From contig NZ_CP014007.2 of NCBI RefSeq assembly GCF_001658025.2, positions 558,001-622,000 of the forward strand: a stretch of DNA of 64,000 nt, read 5' to 3'. Each line of letters opens with the position of its first letter. Position 1 is the first letter of the stretch. The notes under the pieces were generated by a model that made no database searches, was not told the origin of the DNA, and saw nothing but the letters and a program-made list of their open reading frames with translations. Position numbers and translations under genes: made by a program. Of the stretch, positions 32,614-45,943 are shown piece by piece. This DNA is from Kosakonia oryzae. Its GTDB lineage: Bacteria; Pseudomonadota; Gammaproteobacteria; Enterobacterales; Enterobacteriaceae.

Positions 32614-33657
32614 TTAATCGAGCCGTAACAGGATTTTGCCCTGCATTGGCGCACCGTTAAGGTTCTGTACTGCACGGGCGTAACTGTCCGGATCACCGCG
32701 ATGGGCGATCAACGGCTCCAGCATCAGCTTTTTCTCTGTCAGCAGGCGTGTAGCCGTTGTCCACTCTTCGCCCGGCCACGGGCCGGAGTAGTTCATCCAA
32801 CTGCCAATCAGGGTCATTTCTTTGCGCAGAATTTGGCCGAACACGGGCGCGGTTAACGTCAGGTCGTGATGCAGGGTACCGATCAATGCCAGTTGTGCGC
32901 GCGGCCCGGCGATTTCGATTGCCAGTGAGACGGTTTGCGGCGTTCCTGCTGTTTCCAGCACCAACTGGTCGAAACGCGCCTCTTCCAGGCCTGCGGCAAT
33001 CACGCTCATATCCTGCTCGTGACTATTGAAGGTGTAGGTTGCGCCGAGTTCGCTGGCCAGTTGTAGCTTGTCGGGGTTGATATCGATAGCGGTAACGCTT
33101 TTGGCGCCAAGCGCCCGTGCGCACTGCATGGCCAGCAGGCCAATGGTACCGGCACCGACAATGATCACATTTTTGTTTTCACAACCGCCAGCAAGGTGGA
33201 AAGCGTGCAGGCCGACGGTGATAGGTTCAATAAATGCGCCATCTTCAATCGCCATTTCCTTCGGCAACGCGATCAGATTCGCCCGTTTCACCACGATGTA
33301 TTCGGCATTACCGCCGTCGCTGCGCGAGCCGACAAACTGGTAGCGCTTGCACAAGGAGAAGTACTCGCGGCGGCACTCCGCGCAATCAAAGCAGGGCAAC
33401 AACGGCACGCATGCCACCGCATCTCCGGCGTGTAAATCGTTGATTGCCTTGCCGCAGGTTTCAACATAACCGCTGAATTCATGTCCCAGGGTAATCGGAT
33501 AAAAATGCGCACCGCCGGCAAAGATACGCGGGATGTCAGAACCGCACAGTCCGGAACTGACTACCCTGACTTTGACATCATCATCGTGCTGCAACTGAGG
33601 TTCCGGACGTTCTTCAACGCAGACGTGGCCCTCAGCATGGATAACCACTGATTTCAT
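32614..33657 (-). CDS. gatD: Galactitol-1-phosphate 5-dehydrogenase
   Basis: GatD oxidises galactitol 1-phosphate to D-tagatose 6-phosphate with NAD+. The start at 33657 gives 347 residues (MKSVVIHAEG). It is a zinc-dependent medium-chain dehydrogenase: catalytic zinc ligands C38 (GLCGSD), H59 and E60 (GHEF), structural-zinc cysteines in PCFDCAEC...C, and the NAD loop GAGTIGLLA near residue 172. It is the sixth gene of gatYZABCD, 45 nt after gatC. Confidence 0.96.
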   Translation of the reverse strand: MKSVVIHAEGHVCVEERPEPQLQHDDDVKVRVVSSGLCGSDIPRIFAGGAHFYPITLGHEFSGYVETCGKAINDLHAGDAVACVPLLPCFDCAECRREYFSLCKRYQFVGSRSDGGNAEYIVVKRANLIALPKEMAIEDGAFIEPITVGLHAFHLAGGCENKNVIIVGAGTIGLLAMQCARALGAKSVTAIDINPDKLQLASELGATYTFNSHEQDMSVIAAGLEEARFDQLVLETAGTPQTVSLAIEIAGPRAQLALIGTLHHDLTLTAPVFGQILRKEMTLIGSWMNYSGPWPGEEWTTATRLLTEKKLMLEPLIAHRGDPDSYARAVQNLNGAPMQGKILLRLD

Positions 33658-33702
33658 AACACTCTCCAGGAACAACAAAGGGGGAGCGGGGCTCCCCGGG
33701 GA

Positions 33703-35076
33703 TCAGGATACGGTCTGGCTTTGTGCGGCGAGCGAGGCTTTTTCGGCCGCTCTGAAGTTGCGTGCTCTGCGCCAGGTCAGCAGCACACCGGCCAGATAAA
33801 TGACAGCGATCACCACAAAACCCACCGCGTTTTGCCAGGTGAAAAGCTGAATAAGCAGCCAGGTGAACGGCGAACCGCCCTGGTCCATTGATGCCACCAG
33901 ACCGCCCGCTTTCAGCGCGCCTGCGTTGGCGGCAAGCTGCGTATGCAGGCCGATGGTTTGCGTGGCGACCCACAGCGTGATGCTCATGATAATGATGCCG
34001 GAGATCAGCGTGCGGAACAGGTTGCCCTGATGTACCGCAACCGCCATCGCTACAAAGAACCCGATGGTTGCCAGGTCGCCGAAAGGCAGTACCTGGTTAC
34101 CCGGCACCAGCACCGCAATCAAAATGGTTAGCGGAATAAAGATCAAACTGGCGGAGACCACTGAGGTGTGGCCAAGCAGTAGCGCCGGGTCGAGGCCAAT
34201 CAGGAATTCCTGGCTGCCAAATTTAGCCTGTAGCCGTTTACGCGCCTGTTTCGCGATAGGCGTTAGCCCATCCATAATCGGTTTGATGACGCGCGGCATC
34301 AGCAGCATCACGGCGGCCGTTTTTACCGCCAGTTGCAGTACGCCTTTCAGGTCGTAGCCTGCCAGCAGACCAATGACAATCCCCATCACAAACCCTACGG
34401 TGACTGGCTCGCCAAACGGGCCAAAGCGTTTCTGAATATCGTCGGCGCTAAAGTGAATGCGATTCAGGCCGGGGATTTTTTCGACAATCGTATCAACCAG
34501 TACGGCAATGGGGCCGAGGTAAGCAGAGGTACCGTGCGGGATGGCAATCCCTTCCAGCCCAAAGAAATCCCGCGTGTCCTTTGCAAACCAGTCGCCCAGC
34601 TTGAAGACGAACGCCGCATGCGCCACGACGCCGAGTATGCCGATCCAGTAAGAGCCAGTAGCGAGGTGCAGCATGGCGCCGGTAAAGGTCATGTGCCAGA
34701 TATTCCAGATATCGACGTTCACCACGCGCGTCATGCGGGTGACCAGCATCAGGATATTCACAGCAATCGCGACCGGGATGGCGACCAGCGCGATCTGTGA
34801 CGCCCAGGTCATCGGTGACGAGCCAGGCCAGCCGACATCAATCACATGCAGGTTAATCTGGAAATGTTCAGCCATTGCTTTTGCCGCCGGGCCGATGGAG
34901 TCCAGCATCAGGCCAATCACCAGCCCAATACCGACAAAGCCAATCCCGATGTGCAGGCCCGATTTAAAGCAATCCCCGAGCTTCATCCCCAGCAATTTCG
35001 AGAAGATGATGATCACCACCGGCAGCATGACGGTAGGACCTAAATCGAGGATATAACGCATAATTTCGCTAAACAT
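33703..35076 (-). CDS. gatC: Galactitol-specific PTS enzyme IIC
   Basis: 457 residues with about ten to twelve hydrophobic segments. It is the membrane channel of the galactitol phosphotransferase system (EIIC-Gat), which imports galactitol as galactitol 1-phosphate. The region around GLEGIAIPHGTSAYLGPIA is conserved in the family. It starts 4 nt after the gatB stop, so it is tightly coupled. Confidence 0.96.
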   Translation of the reverse strand: MFSEIMRYILDLGPTVMLPVVIIIFSKLLGMKLGDCFKSGLHIGIGFVGIGLVIGLMLDSIGPAAKAMAEHFQINLHVIDVGWPGSSPMTWASQIALVAIPVAIAVNILMLVTRMTRVVNVDIWNIWHMTFTGAMLHLATGSYWIGILGVVAHAAFVFKLGDWFAKDTRDFFGLEGIAIPHGTSAYLGPIAVLVDTIVEKIPGLNRIHFSADDIQKRFGPFGEPVTVGFVMGIVIGLLAGYDLKGVLQLAVKTAAVMLLMPRVIKPIMDGLTPIAKQARKRLQAKFGSQEFLIGLDPALLLGHTSVVSASLIFIPLTILIAVLVPGNQVLPFGDLATIGFFVAMAVAVHQGNLFRTLISGIIIMSITLWVATQTIGLHTQLAANAGALKAGGLVASMDQGGSPFTWLLIQLFTWQNAVGFVVIAVIYLAGVLLTWRRARNFRAAEKASLAAQSQTVS

Positions 35077-35080
35077 CGCG

Positions 35081-35365
35081 TTACCCCCTGAGGATCGTCA
35101 GGATTTTTTGTTGCAGCGCGTCAATGCCCACGCCGGAGACGAAAGGCATGCCGTGCAAAACAGGAATATCGCCAAAGGTACGATCGACTCTCGCGGTGGT
35201 GCAGATCAGATCTGCGCCATCCATATAGGTTTCAATTTCATTCACCCGGCACTGCACGAGGTCGAGTTCGATCTGGTGGTCGGCGCAGAGTTCTTTGATC
35301 TCTTCCGCTGCCATGGTGGAGGTGGCGACCGCACCGCCGCAGGCGACAATTACTTTACGTTTCAT
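35081..35365 (-). CDS. gatB: Galactitol-specific PTS enzyme IIB
   Basis: 94 residues, a cytoplasmic EIIB phosphocarrier. The phosphorylated cysteine is C9 in [10 protein letters not shown], the usual position. It passes phosphate from GatA to the sugar at GatC. It sits between gatA (29 nt) and gatC (4 nt). Confidence 0.96.
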   Translation of the reverse strand: MKRKVIVACGGAVATSTMAAEEIKELCADHQIELDLVQCRVNEIETYMDGADLICTTARVDRTFGDIPVLHGMPFVSGVGIDALQQKILTILRG

Positions 35366-35394
35366 AGGGTACTCCTTTTATTATCAGTATGTTA

Positions 35395-35859
35395 TTAAGC
35401 CTGCTCGCACTTCTCAGGCTCCAGGATCGTGTCCCGAAAAAGCGTCGCCAGGTTATCGGCAGGCGTACCCAGCAGCGCCTCCAGCGTGTTCGGGTTTTGC
35501 AGCTCACTAAAAAGACGTCGTAACAACTTCAATTGCTCGGCCGGGTTTTCCACAATCAGGGCGATAATCAGCGAGACGGCGATTTCGGCATCATCGTCAG
35601 CTTGTTGAAAATAAACCGGTTTATCCGGGCGGATCAGATACAGTGCCGGGGACTTAGCATGTACTGCCTCGCAGTGCGGGATGGCCACCGCATGGTGTTC
35701 AAGGGCAATGCCGGTCGGGTAAATCGCTTCGCGCGCCAGGAGTGCTGCCGGATAGCTTTCATGCACGACGCCCTGCGCCAGCATCTCCTCGCCAATATGC
35801 GTCAGCACATGCTGGCGCGAGGTAAATTCAATTCCGGTACGGACAAACAGTTGGCTCAT
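35395..35859 (-). CDS. gatA: Galactitol-specific PTS enzyme IIA
   Basis: The start at 35859 gives 154 residues (MSQLFVRTG); an in-frame start at 35874 overlapping the gatZ stop is less likely. It is a fructose/mannitol-type EIIA with the phosphorylated histidine H62 in AIPHCEA. It takes phosphate from HPr and gives it to GatB. It lies 14 nt after gatZ. Confidence 0.96.
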   Translation of the reverse strand: MSQLFVRTGIEFTSRQHVLTHIGEEMLAQGVVHESYPAALLAREAIYPTGIALEHHAVAIPHCEAVHAKSPALYLIRPDKPVYFQQADDDAEIAVSLIIALIVENPAEQLKLLRRLFSELQNPNTLEALLGTPADNLATLFRDTILEPEKCEQA

Positions 35860-35873
35860 ACATTCTCCAGTCA

Positions 35874-37145
35874 TCAGGCAATTTCAGGGGCGCATCCATA
35901 GCGATAGGCGCGCAATACATCCTGTATTTTGTCAATGATCAGGCTGTGCGGCGTTGCGGCGATCTCATTTAGCGACGCACGTTCCAGTTGTACGGGTAAA
36001 TACTGGCTAATCAGCCCTAACGGCAGCGTTGTGTCGCTGAGATTCGCCAGCAGTTTCCCAACGCTCTGGCGAATGCGCGGGTGCGGCCAGTAGTAGCGAA
36101 TACGATCCGAAAGGCTAAAGTGGATATCCACCATCGACTGGCTCCAGGTTGGACGGTAGTACTTTTTCCAGTAATCCGGTTCGTTAAGCATGACTTCATC
36201 AATCACCTCCAGTACGCGGCTGCGGTTTTCCGGCGCAATCAGTTCGTTTTCCATCTGCGCCAGCGCAAAAATGGCTTCGCGCAGCGCAAAGGTCAGCGCG
36301 GGGCCCACTTTCAGAATGGCGAAGTGGTCGCGTACCAGTGCGCGGTAAGACTGGCGGGACTGGTAATCAGTGGAGTGCGCTTCGTAGACCATCGGCGTCT
36401 GGCGGATCCAGCCGGAAAGCGCTTCTGCCGCCTGCGGCTGATAGTGGATCACCTGGGTATGATCGAATTCAACGCCTGGCTGCACGACGATAGCAATAAC
36501 GCGGTTCATCGCGTCATCCAGCCCTAATGCATGGAAAGCGACACGGTGCGTTTCCAGCGTGCGAGCAGCATCTTCGACGCGCGTAACGTGAACCGTATTG
36601 ATACTGCTGGTTTCGCCGCCGGGAACCGGAACTTCAGTACCTATCACGTAGGTCAGGTTTTTTTTCAGCGCGTCGCTGGCGGTTTCTTCCGCCGCCTGGC
36701 ACAGACGTGCGGCGCGTTCGGCGACAACATGCGGTTCCAGCGGAACCGGATCGTCGGCGCAGGACATCGATGCATCCAGATGGATTTTGCTGAAACCGGC
36801 AGCCACATAGGCTTTGATCAGCTCGACGGATTTTTCCATCGCGGCGGTGGCGTCTTCGTTTTGCCAGCAGTTAGGCCCAAGGTGATCGCCGCCAAGGATT
36901 AGCCGCTCCCGTGGAAAGCCGACCTCATCGGCGATGCGGTAGACAAAGTCGCGGAAATCGGCGGGTTTCATGCCGGTATAGCCGCCAAACTGATTGACCT
37001 GGTTCGAGGTTGCTTCGATCAATACTTTCGCGTCGGTCGATAAATCAAAGCGCAACGCGGCTTCAATGACCAGCGGGTGCGCTGAGCAAACAGAACAGAT
37101 ACCGAGGTGCTCCCCCGCTTTATGGCGGGCAATAATCTCTTTCAC
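35874..37145 (-). CDS. gatZ: GatZ, tagatose-1,6-bisphosphate aldolase accessory subunit
   Basis: 423 residues. GatZ is required for full activity and stability of the GatY aldolase but is not itself thought to be catalytic. Conserved stretches include [29 protein letters not shown] and [11 protein letters not shown]. It lies between gatY (44-nt gap) and gatA. The similar KbaZ of the N-acetylgalactosamine pathway is the alternative, but the gat neighbours decide the name. Confidence 0.95.
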   Translation of the reverse strand: MKEIIARHKAGEHLGICSVCSAHPLVIEAALRFDLSTDAKVLIEATSNQVNQFGGYTGMKPADFRDFVYRIADEVGFPRERLILGGDHLGPNCWQNEDATAAMEKSVELIKAYVAAGFSKIHLDASMSCADDPVPLEPHVVAERAARLCQAAEETASDALKKNLTYVIGTEVPVPGGETSSINTVHVTRVEDAARTLETHRVAFHALGLDDAMNRVIAIVVQPGVEFDHTQVIHYQPQAAEALSGWIRQTPMVYEAHSTDYQSRQSYRALVRDHFAILKVGPALTFALREAIFALAQMENELIAPENRSRVLEVIDEVMLNEPDYWKKYYRPTWSQSMVDIHFSLSDRIRYYWPHPRIRQSVGKLLANLSDTTLPLGLISQYLPVQLERASLNEIAATPHSLIIDKIQDVLRAYRYGCAPEIA

Positions 37146-37189
37146 GTCTTCCTCCGGTTATTACGCAATATTTTCAAAAGGTTGTGGCG

Positions 37190-39806
<2,617 letters not shown>

Positions 39807-39937
39807 TGTCAAGTAATCTCCAGCTAACTTATACGATGCATTGCTCTATAAAAGCGGAATTATTCTTTATTCTGGAATTAATATCGGGAATAAAAATCTT
39901 GTTTGCTGAAATAAGAATGTCAGGAGTTTAAATATTA

Positions 39938-39959
39938 AAATGTGATCTAAATCACTTAT
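39938..39959. promoter_or_regulatory. CRP-binding site between garD and garP
   Basis: A 22-bp sequence with TGTGA-N6-TCACT, very close to the CRP consensus, centred about 143 nt upstream of garD and 280 nt upstream of garP. The rest of the 423-nt divergent region (39807-40229) is AT-rich. CdaR is the expected activator for gar genes, but I cannot place its site. Confidence 0.8.
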
Positions 39960-40229
39960 TATCCTGATTCCCCATCTGGCGGGGCTGCATATTGTGAGAT
40001 CTGTGCATCAGCGCCCAGGCTTATGTGCAAATGCTCAAAATAATCTTTTCGCGCAATGTTAAAATTGAGCAACCCACCAGTGTGTGGCGTCCTGTCGGTG
40101 ATTATACTGAAGGCTAATAAAATCAAAGTGCCATTATCTGATAATAAGTTTCGAGTGCTTAAATAAAATCAGATAAGAAACGTCTCAATAATTATATTTT
40201 AAAGTTAGCGGCGCCCAAGGAAATTTAAA

Positions 40230-41567
40230 ATGACTATCGAAGATTCTGTCGTGGAAACAAAACGGGGGTTGCCGACCCGTTATTTAATTCTGCTGATTAT
40301 ATTTATCGTAACAGCAGTGAATTATGCAGACCGCGCCACATTGTCCATTGCAGGGACAGAAGTGGCGAAAGAGCTGCAATTGGATGCTGTATCGATGGGC
40401 TACATTTTTTCGGCTTTCGGCTGGGCTTACCTGCTGATGCAAATCCCTGGCGGCTGGCTGCTTGACCGCTTCGGCTCTAAAAAAGTGTACACATGGAGCC
40501 TCTTTTTCTGGTCGCTCTTTACTTTCCTGCAAGGTTTTGTCGACGTTTTCCCGATCGCCTGGGCCGGCATTTCCATGTTTTTCATGCGTTTTATGCTGGG
40601 CTTCTCTGAAGCGCCTTCATTCCCGGCAAATGCCCGCATCGTTGCGGCCTGGTTCCCGGCGAAAGAGCGCGGTACGGCATCAGCGATTTTTAACTCTGCA
40701 CAGTACTTCTCACTGGCGCTGTTCTCGCCGCTGCTGGGCTGGTTGACCTTTGCCTGGGGCTGGGAACATGTCTTCACCGTAATGGGCGTGATCGGTTTTG
40801 TGCTGACCTTTGCCTGGATGAAATTTGTCCACAACCCGACCGATCACCCGCGTATGAGCCGCGAAGAGCTGGAGTATATTGAGAAAAACGGCGCGGTTGT
40901 CGATATGGACCACAAAAAAGCCGACGATGGCAAAAATGCGGGTCCAAAAATGGATTATATCAAGCAGTTGCTGTGCAACCGCATGATGCTTGGCGTCTTT
41001 TTCGGGCAATACTTCCTGAACACCATTACCTGGTTCTTCCTGACATGGTTCCCGATTTACCTGGTGCAGGAAAAAGGCATGTCGATACTGAAAGTGGGGT
41101 TTGTCGCGTCCATTCCGGCGCTGTGTGGTTTTGCCGGTGGCGTGCTGGGCGGCCTGTTTTCTGACTATCTGATTAAGCGCGGCTCCACCCTGACGATGGC
41201 GCGTAAATTCCCTATCGTGGTCGGGATGTTACTGGCTTCCAGCATCATTCTGTGTAACTACACCGATAACACGGCGATGGTCGTCGCACTGATGGCGCTC
41301 GCCTTCTTCGGTAAAGGTTTTGGCGCACTGGGTTGGCCGGTTATCTCCGACGTCGCGCCGAAAGAGATTGTCGGTCTGTGCGGTGGTGTATTCAACGTAT
41401 TTGGTAACGTGGCTTCTATCGTGACGCCGCTGGTCATCGGATACATGGTTAAAGAGTTGCATTCTTTCAACGGTGCGTTGGTGTTCGTAGGCTGTTCAGC
41501 ACTGATGATGATGGTCTGCTATCTGTTCGTGGTCGGCGACATCAAACGTATGGAATTGAAGAAATAA
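40230..41567 (+). CDS. garP: GarP, galactarate/glucarate MFS transporter
   Basis: 445 residues of the major facilitator superfamily, anion:cation symporter subfamily, with twelve predicted membrane segments. The first is at about residues 18-36, and the loop motif [14 protein letters not shown] lies between segments 2 and 3. It imports D-galactarate and D-glucarate with protons. First gene of garPLRK; garL follows after 26 nt. Confidence 0.95.
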   Translation: MTIEDSVVETKRGLPTRYLILLIIFIVTAVNYADRATLSIAGTEVAKELQLDAVSMGYIFSAFGWAYLLMQIPGGWLLDRFGSKKVYTWSLFFWSLFTFLQGFVDVFPIAWAGISMFFMRFMLGFSEAPSFPANARIVAAWFPAKERGTASAIFNSAQYFSLALFSPLLGWLTFAWGWEHVFTVMGVIGFVLTFAWMKFVHNPTDHPRMSREELEYIEKNGAVVDMDHKKADDGKNAGPKMDYIKQLLCNRMMLGVFFGQYFLNTITWFFLTWFPIYLVQEKGMSILKVGFVASIPALCGFAGGVLGGLFSDYLIKRGSTLTMARKFPIVVGMLLASSIILCNYTDNTAMVVALMALAFFGKGFGALGWPVISDVAPKEIVGLCGGVFNVFGNVASIVTPLVIGYMVKELHSFNGALVFVGCSALMMMVCYLFVVGDIKRMELKK

Positions 41568-41593
41568 GCAACGACACATTTAAGGTACAAAAG

Positions 41594-42364
41594 ATGAATA
41601 ACGATATCTTCCCAAACAAATTCAAGGCCGCGCTGGCGGCCCAACAGATTCAAATCGGTTGTTGGTCTGCGCTGGGTAGTCATATCAGCACTGAAGTTCT
41701 GGGCCTGGCAGGCTTTGACTGGCTGCTTCTGGACGGCGAACACGCCCCAAACGACGTGCTCACTTTTGTACCGCAGTTAATGGCGTTGAAAGGCAGCGTC
41801 AGCGCGCCGGTAGTGCGCGTGCCGACTAACGATCCGGTGGTCATCAAACGCCTGCTGGATATCGGCTTTTACAACTTCCTCATCCCGTTTGTGGAAACCG
41901 AAGAAGAAGCGGTGAATGCGGTAGCGGCAACTCGTTATCCGCCGGAAGGCATTCGCGGCGTGTCGGTTTCCCATCGCGCCAATATGTTCGGCACCGTGCC
42001 GGATTACTTCCGTCAGTCCAACGCCAATATCACCATCCTGGTACAAATCGAAAGCCAGGCCGGTGTGGATAACCTTGATGCAATCCTTACCACCGACGGC
42101 GTGGATGGCGTGTTTGTCGGCCCAAGCGATCTGGCGGCGACGCTGGGTTACATCGGTAACGCGGCGCACCCGGAAGTTCAGCGCACCATTCAGCACATTT
42201 TTGCCCGCGCGAAAGCGCACAACAAACCGAGCGGCATTCTGGCGCCGGTGGAAGCTGATGCTCGCCGCTACCTGGAATGGGGGGCGACCGTCGTTGCGGT
42301 TGGCAGCGATTTGGGCGTATTCCGTTCGGCGACGCAGAAACTGGCCGACACCTTTAAAAAATAA
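41594..42364 (+). CDS. garL: 2-dehydro-3-deoxyglucarate (KDGlucarate) aldolase
   Basis: GarL splits 5-dehydro-4-deoxy-D-glucarate (and 2-dehydro-3-deoxyglucarate) into pyruvate and tartronate semialdehyde. 256 residues of the HpcH/HpaI class II aldolase family, metal-dependent. The active-site segments [10 protein letters not shown] and [10 protein letters not shown] (metal-binding Glu) and [11 protein letters not shown] are intact. Confidence 0.96.
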   Translation: MNNDIFPNKFKAALAAQQIQIGCWSALGSHISTEVLGLAGFDWLLLDGEHAPNDVLTFVPQLMALKGSVSAPVVRVPTNDPVVIKRLLDIGFYNFLIPFVETEEEAVNAVAATRYPPEGIRGVSVSHRANMFGTVPDYFRQSNANITILVQIESQAGVDNLDAILTTDGVDGVFVGPSDLAATLGYIGNAAHPEVQRTIQHIFARAKAHNKPSGILAPVEADARRYLEWGATVVAVGSDLGVFRSATQKLADTFKK

Positions 42365-42395
42365 CCAAACCACCCTTTAAAAGAGAGACGCAATT

Positions 42396-43286
42396 ATGAC
42401 GATGAAAGTTGGTTTCATTGGCCTTGGCATCATGGGTAAACCAATGAGTAAAAACCTCATTAAAGCAGGTTACTCACTGGTGGTCGTGGACCGTAACCAG
42501 GAAGCGGTGGCTGAACTTATCGCCGCGGGCGCGGAAACGGCAGCGAACGGGAAAGCGGTTGCTGAGAAGTGCGATGTCATCATCACCATGCTGCCGAACT
42601 CCCCGCACGTGAAAGAAGTGGCGCTGGGTGAAGGCGGCATTATTGAAGGCGCTAAAGCGGGCACCGTGCTGATCGACATGAGCTCCATCGCGCCGCTGGC
42701 CAGCCGTGAAATCAGTGACGCGCTGAAAGCGAAAGGCGTGCAAATGCTTGATGCGCCGGTAAGCGGCGGCGAACCGAAAGCGATCGACGGTACGCTGTCT
42801 GTGATGGTGGGCGGCGACAAAGCTGTCTTCGACAAATACTACGATCTGCTGAAATCCATGGCCGGTTCTGTCGTGCACACCGGTGATATCGGTGCGGGCA
42901 ACGTCACCAAACTGGCAAACCAGGTGATTGTGGCGCTGAACATTGCTGCGATGTCTGAAGCGCTGACGCTGGCAACCAAAGCCGGTGTTAACCCGGATCT
43001 GGTGTATCAGGCTATCCGTGGTGGTCTGGCGGGCAGCACCGTGCTGGACGCGAAAGCGCCAATGGTGATGGATCGCAACTTCAAACCGGGCTTCCGTATC
43101 GATCTGCACATCAAAGATCTCTCCAACGCGCTGGATACGTCGCATGGCGTGGGCGCTCAACTGCCGCTGACCGCCGCAGTGATGGAAATGATGCAGGCGC
43201 TGCGCGCTGATGGTCTGGGCAATGCCGACCACAGTGCTATTGCTTGCTACTACGAGAAACTGGCGAAAATCGAAGTGACTCGTTAA
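42396..43286 (+). CDS. garR: Tartronate semialdehyde reductase
   Basis: GarR reduces tartronate semialdehyde to D-glycerate. 296 residues of the beta-hydroxyacid dehydrogenase family: NAD(P) loop GFIGLGIMGKPM (residues 5-16), substrate motif DAPVSGGEPKA, and the catalytic lysine in GNVTKLANQ. A second ATG two codons downstream is an alternative start. It sits between garL (31 nt) and garK (104 nt). Confidence 0.96.
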   Translation: MTMKVGFIGLGIMGKPMSKNLIKAGYSLVVVDRNQEAVAELIAAGAETAANGKAVAEKCDVIITMLPNSPHVKEVALGEGGIIEGAKAGTVLIDMSSIAPLASREISDALKAKGVQMLDAPVSGGEPKAIDGTLSVMVGGDKAVFDKYYDLLKSMAGSVVHTGDIGAGNVTKLANQVIVALNIAAMSEALTLATKAGVNPDLVYQAIRGGLAGSTVLDAKAPMVMDRNFKPGFRIDLHIKDLSNALDTSHGVGAQLPLTAAVMEMMQALRADGLGNADHSAIACYYEKLAKIEVTR

Positions 43287-43390
43287 TTAAGAAGGGCGCG
43301 GCTCTGCGCCCTGGATTTCTTGTACATCCACATCTTCAGGCCGCAGTGAGCCTGAAGGGTGAAGTGCGCGGCACTATCAGGCTCACAATT

Positions 43391-44536
43391 ATGAAAATCG
43401 TAATCGCCCCAGACTCTTATAAAGAAAGCCTTTCTGCTACTGAAGTAGCTCAGGCGATAGAAAAAGGATTTCGGGAAATTTTTCCCGATGCTCACTACGT
43501 GTCAGTTCCGGTTGCCGACGGCGGCGAGGGAACAGTTGAAGCCATGATTGCCGCCACTAAAGGTACTGTGCACACCGCGCACGTTACAGGCCCGCTGGGG
43601 AATGATGTTGATGCCCGGTGGGGGATGTCCGGCGACGGGAAAACCGCATTTATTGAAATGGCGGCGGCCAGCGGTCTGGCGCTGGTGCCACCGGAATTAC
43701 GTAACCCTTTGATTACCACTTCGCGCGGCACCGGGGAACTTATTTTGCATGCGCTGGAACATGGGGCGACCAACATTATTATCGGCATTGGCGGCAGTGC
43801 GACCAACGATGGCGGTGCGGGTATGGTACAAGCGCTGGGGGCCAGACTGACCGATGCGAACGGCACCGAGATTGGTTACGGCGGCGGCAGCCTGATAAGC
43901 CTGAATGCGATTGATATTTCCGGGCTGGATCCGCGCCTGAGCGATTGTACGATTCGTGTGGCCTGCGATGTAACTAACCCGCTGATCGGCGAGCAGGGCG
44001 CATCACGCATTTTTGGCCCGCAAAAAGGGGCGACGGAAGCGTTGATTGTCGAGCTGGATCGCAACCTGAGCCATTTCGCCGATGTCATTAAAAAATCACT
44101 GCGCGTGGATGTGAAAGAGGTGCCAGGCTCTGGCGCGGCAGGCGGTATGGGCGCGGCGCTGATGGCTTTCCTCGGCGCGGAACTGCGCAGCGGTATTGAG
44201 ATTGTGACCCAGGCGTTGAATCTCGAAGAGCATATTCATGACTGTTCGCTGGTGGTGACCGGCGAAGGGCGTATCGACAGTCAGAGCATTCACGGCAAAG
44301 TGCCGGTTGGCGTGGCGCACGTTGCTAAAAAATACCACAAACCCGTAATCGGGATTGCCGGCAGTCTGACCAGCGATGTTGGCGTGGTTCACCAGTACGG
44401 TATTGATGCGGTGTTCAGCGTGTTGACCGGCATTACTACGCTGGAAGAGGCGTTCCGCGGCGCGTTTGACAATATTTACCGCGCGTCACGCAATATTGCA
44501 GCCACATTGCAGGTTGGAATGCTGACGGAAGGGTGA
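43391..44536 (+). CDS. garK: Glycerate 2-kinase
   Basis: GarK phosphorylates D-glycerate to 2-phosphoglycerate, feeding galactarate carbon into glycolysis. The ATG at 43391 gives 381 residues (MKIVIAPDSYKESL), the E. coli length; the frame extends to 43244 inside garR but that part is not homologous. The conserved motifs IGIGGSATNDGGAG and GEGRIDSQS are intact. The stop codon lies inside the -35 region of the rnpB promoter. Confidence 0.96.
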   Translation: MKIVIAPDSYKESLSATEVAQAIEKGFREIFPDAHYVSVPVADGGEGTVEAMIAATKGTVHTAHVTGPLGNDVDARWGMSGDGKTAFIEMAAASGLALVPPELRNPLITTSRGTGELILHALEHGATNIIIGIGGSATNDGGAGMVQALGARLTDANGTEIGYGGGSLISLNAIDISGLDPRLSDCTIRVACDVTNPLIGEQGASRIFGPQKGATEALIVELDRNLSHFADVIKKSLRVDVKEVPGSGAAGGMGAALMAFLGAELRSGIEIVTQALNLEEHIHDCSLVVTGEGRIDSQSIHGKVPVGVAHVAKKYHKPVIGIAGSLTSDVGVVHQYGIDAVFSVLTGITTLEEAFRGAFDNIYRASRNIAATLQVGMLTEG

Positions 44537-44561
44537 CAGGCGCGCGCAAACCCACTATACT
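44533..44561 (+). promoter_or_regulatory. rnpB promoter
   Basis: -35 GTGACA at 44533-44538, a 17-bp spacer and -10 TATACT at 44556-44561, followed by a GC-rich discriminator (GCGCGCC) and the RNA start at 44569. The -35 box includes the garK stop codon. The discriminator is typical of growth-rate-controlled stable RNA promoters. Confidence 0.85.
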
Positions 44562-44568
44562 GCGCGCC

Positions 44569-44947
<379 letters not shown>

Positions 44948-44956
44948 TTTTCAGGC

Positions 44957-44979
44957 AAAACCCGCTTCGGCGGGTTTTT
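44957..44979 (+). terminator. rnpB terminator (first of a series)
   Basis: AAAACCCGC-TTCG-GCGGGTTTTT, a perfect stem with T run about 10 nt after the mature end. Copies recur in the downstream array; alternate ones carry changes (GGTGGATTTTT) that weaken the stem. Confidence 0.92.
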
Positions 44980-45943
44980 GCTTTTCTGCGGCTCTGCTTT
45001 TCTGTGGTTTTGTGGCGAGAGATGAATGACTGTCCACTCCGCTTTCTATGAAAGAACGCGGCTTACCGGTCAGTTTCAATTTTTCAGGCATAACCCGCTT
45101 CGGTGGATTTTTGCTTTTCTGTGGTTTTGTGGCGAGAGATGAATGACTGTCCACTCCGCTTTCTATGAAAGAACGCGGCTTACCGGTCAGTTTCAATTTT
45201 TCAGGCACAACCCGCTTCGGCGGGTTTTTGCTTTTTTGCGGCTCTGCTTTTCTGTGGCTTTGTGGTGAGAGATGAATGACTGTCCACTCCGCTTTCTATG
45301 AAAGAACGCGGCTTACCGGTCAGTTTCAATTTTTCAGGCATAACCCGCTTCGGTGGATTTTTGCTTTTCTGTGGTTTTGTGGCGAGAGATGAATGACTGT
45401 CCACTCCGCTTTCTATGAAAGAACGCGGCTTACCGGTCAGTTTCAATTTTTCAGGCACAACCCGCTTCGGCGGGTTTTTGCTTTTTTGCGGCTCTGCTTT
45501 TCTGTGGCTTTGTGGTGAGAGATGAATGACTGTCCACTCCGCTTTCTATGAAAGAACGCGGCTTACCGGTCAGTTTCAATTTTTCAGGCACAACCCGCTT
45601 CGGTGGATTTTTGCTTTTCTGTGGTTTTGTGGCGAGAGATGAATGACTGTCCACTCCGCTTTCTATGAAAGAACGCGGCTTACCGGTCAGTTTCAATTTT
45701 CAGGTAAAACCTGCTTCGGCGGGTTTTTGCTTTTGTGCAGTTCTGCGGCGTGAGATAAATGGCTGTCTACTATGTTTGATGGCGGCTAAGTCCTGGTCAG
45801 GCGTACATCGCCAACCATCAACAACATTCTCTTCCCTTAAGCTCCATTGCTTCTAACCATATAAAAAAATATCCACCCGGGCGCATGACGAAAAGCGCTA
45901 CTCTGTCCAGAAGGGTTTTATTGCTACGGGAGTCGTTGCCGTT

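Noticed and set aside
44951-45696. Three near-identical minus-strand frames of about 81-85 codons
   Set aside because: They lie entirely in the rnpB 3'-end repeat array and owe their similarity to the DNA repeat; they cross terminator hairpins and have no ribosome binding site of note.
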